From NCBI GenBank assembly GCA_964500415.1, contig CAZCOB010000035.1, forward strand, positions 1 through 21,019: 21,019 nt of DNA, read 5' to 3'. The translations under genes were made by a program, and so were the position numbers. Position 1 is the first letter of the stretch, and every line of letters starts with the position of its first letter. The notes beneath the pieces are model-generated. The model did not search any database. It was not told the DNA's origin and was given only the letters and a program-made list of their open reading frames with translations. Below, one piece after another: positions 20,572-21,019 of the stretch. This DNA is from JAFGPF01 sp964500415 (GTDB taxonomy: Bacteria > Chloroflexota > Dehalococcoidia > Dehalococcoidales > RBG-16-60-22).

Positions 20572-21019
20572 ATGTCAGAGGAATGGCCTAAAGAGATAGT
20601 TGATTTATCAAAGATTATCGGAATGGAAAGGATTCAAAAATATCTCGGGTACTTAGATAATCGTATCAAATTATTAGATACTGCCGGCATTACTCTGACT
20701 AAAGAAAACGGGGGTGTTTTGTTAAAACCTGACGTAGAAAGTCTCTGTGACAGTAATAAACGTACCCTACCGCTAATTGATCCTTTCGTAAGTGATAACT
20801 TACAGGCGGCTTCGTATAAATTAAGTCTTGGTAATCAGTATAGGTTGGGTGACAAAGTAGACTATTTAAACGATAGCCAAAAAGTACTGACTATTCCTTC
20901 GCACGGTATTGTAATAGTGACAACGCACGAATGGTTAAACATACCTGCTTTTTTAATAGCAAGGTGGAATCTTAAAGTCAGAATGGTGTATCGTGGGCTT
21001 GTTTGGGTAGGTAGTTTGC
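20572..21019 (+). CDS. dCTP deaminase/dUTPase-like protein, 5' part only
   Basis: Read directly from ATG 20572, with GGGGG five bases upstream (20562-20566). The frame is open for 149 codons to the window edge. Residues 1-70 form a helical, polar N-terminal extension not found in standard Dcd. From about residue 78 the trimeric dUTPase/dCTP-deaminase fold is recognisable: LQAASYKLSLGNQYRL matches the SSYDLRLGxxF strand, LTIPSHGIVIVTTHEWLNIP matches PGEFVLxxTxExxxLP, and VRMVYRGLVWVGS matches SSLARxGL. The catalytic Glu region would lie beyond the edge. Either deamination of dCTP or pyrophosphate removal from dUTP is possible. The extension and the island setting leave open a nucleotide-depleting defence role, which is inference. 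Confidence 0.72.
   Translation, partial: MSEEWPKEIVDLSKIIGMERIQKYLGYLDNRIKLLDTAGITLTKENGGVLLKPDVESLCDSNKRTLPLIDPFVSDNLQAASYKLSLGNQYRLGDKVDYLNDSQKVLTIPSHGIVIVTTHEWLNIPAFLIARWNLKVRMVYRGLVWVGSL

Noticed and set aside
19126..21019. Second attachment site (copy of the tRNA-Ala 3' end)
   Set aside because: No second copy of the T-arm/acceptor sequence is seen to the right edge, so the far end of any element lies outside the window.

Overview
The window reads as a piece of a moderately GC-rich bacterial chromosome, most consistent with an anaerobic Chloroflexota of the Dehalococcoidia type. This is inferred from gene content: DnaB with a DnaD-type primosome protein, an HspR-controlled cbpA-hspR-clpC cluster, and a 2-hydroxyacyl-CoA dehydratase-type activator beside plsX. 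No rRNA or other taxonomic marker is present, so the assignment is tentative.

Positions 1-5946 hold one long minus-strand cluster. Transcribed right to left it reads HgdC-like activator, plsX, trxA, trxB, rplI, dnaB and a DnaD-like gene cut by the window edge. Genes are separated by short gaps or overlap by a few bases. An internal promoter candidate precedes rplI. The cluster joins lipid synthesis, thiol redox, a ribosomal protein and replication initiation.

Positions 6000-11200 hold minus-strand metabolic genes: an M20 amidohydrolase, tgt, an acyl-CoA dehydrogenase and a CtaB-like prenyltransferase. Three related palindromic repeats lie in the gaps at about 6031-6109, 7564-7665 and 9006-9100. 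On the minus strand each ends in a hairpin plus T-tract, like a portable terminator. A degenerate duplicated unit flanks the middle copy.

Positions 11300-16800 begin with a CoA-pyrophosphatase-type Nudix gene on the plus strand. Convergent to it is an unusual zinc-ribbon / Glu-Pro repeat / OB-fold protein with a 42-bp tandem repeat. Divergent from that gene is the stress cluster cbpA-hspR-clpC. It has a near-consensus sigma-70 promoter, an inverted-repeat operator candidate upstream and a strong terminator after clpC.

Positions 16796-19200 hold an AraC-family gene with a large internal deletion, a VTT-domain membrane protein, a cyclophilin lipoprotein and tRNA-Ala(GGC). Positions 19200-21019 look like the edge of an integrated element at that tRNA. 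They contain a truncated tyrosine integrase, a cut 3' gene end, an uncharacterised 241-residue protein and the start of a dCTP deaminase/dUTPase-like gene. The last three are visibly more AT-rich than the rest. This edge is the best place in the window to look for an undescribed system, but most of it lies beyond the right end.
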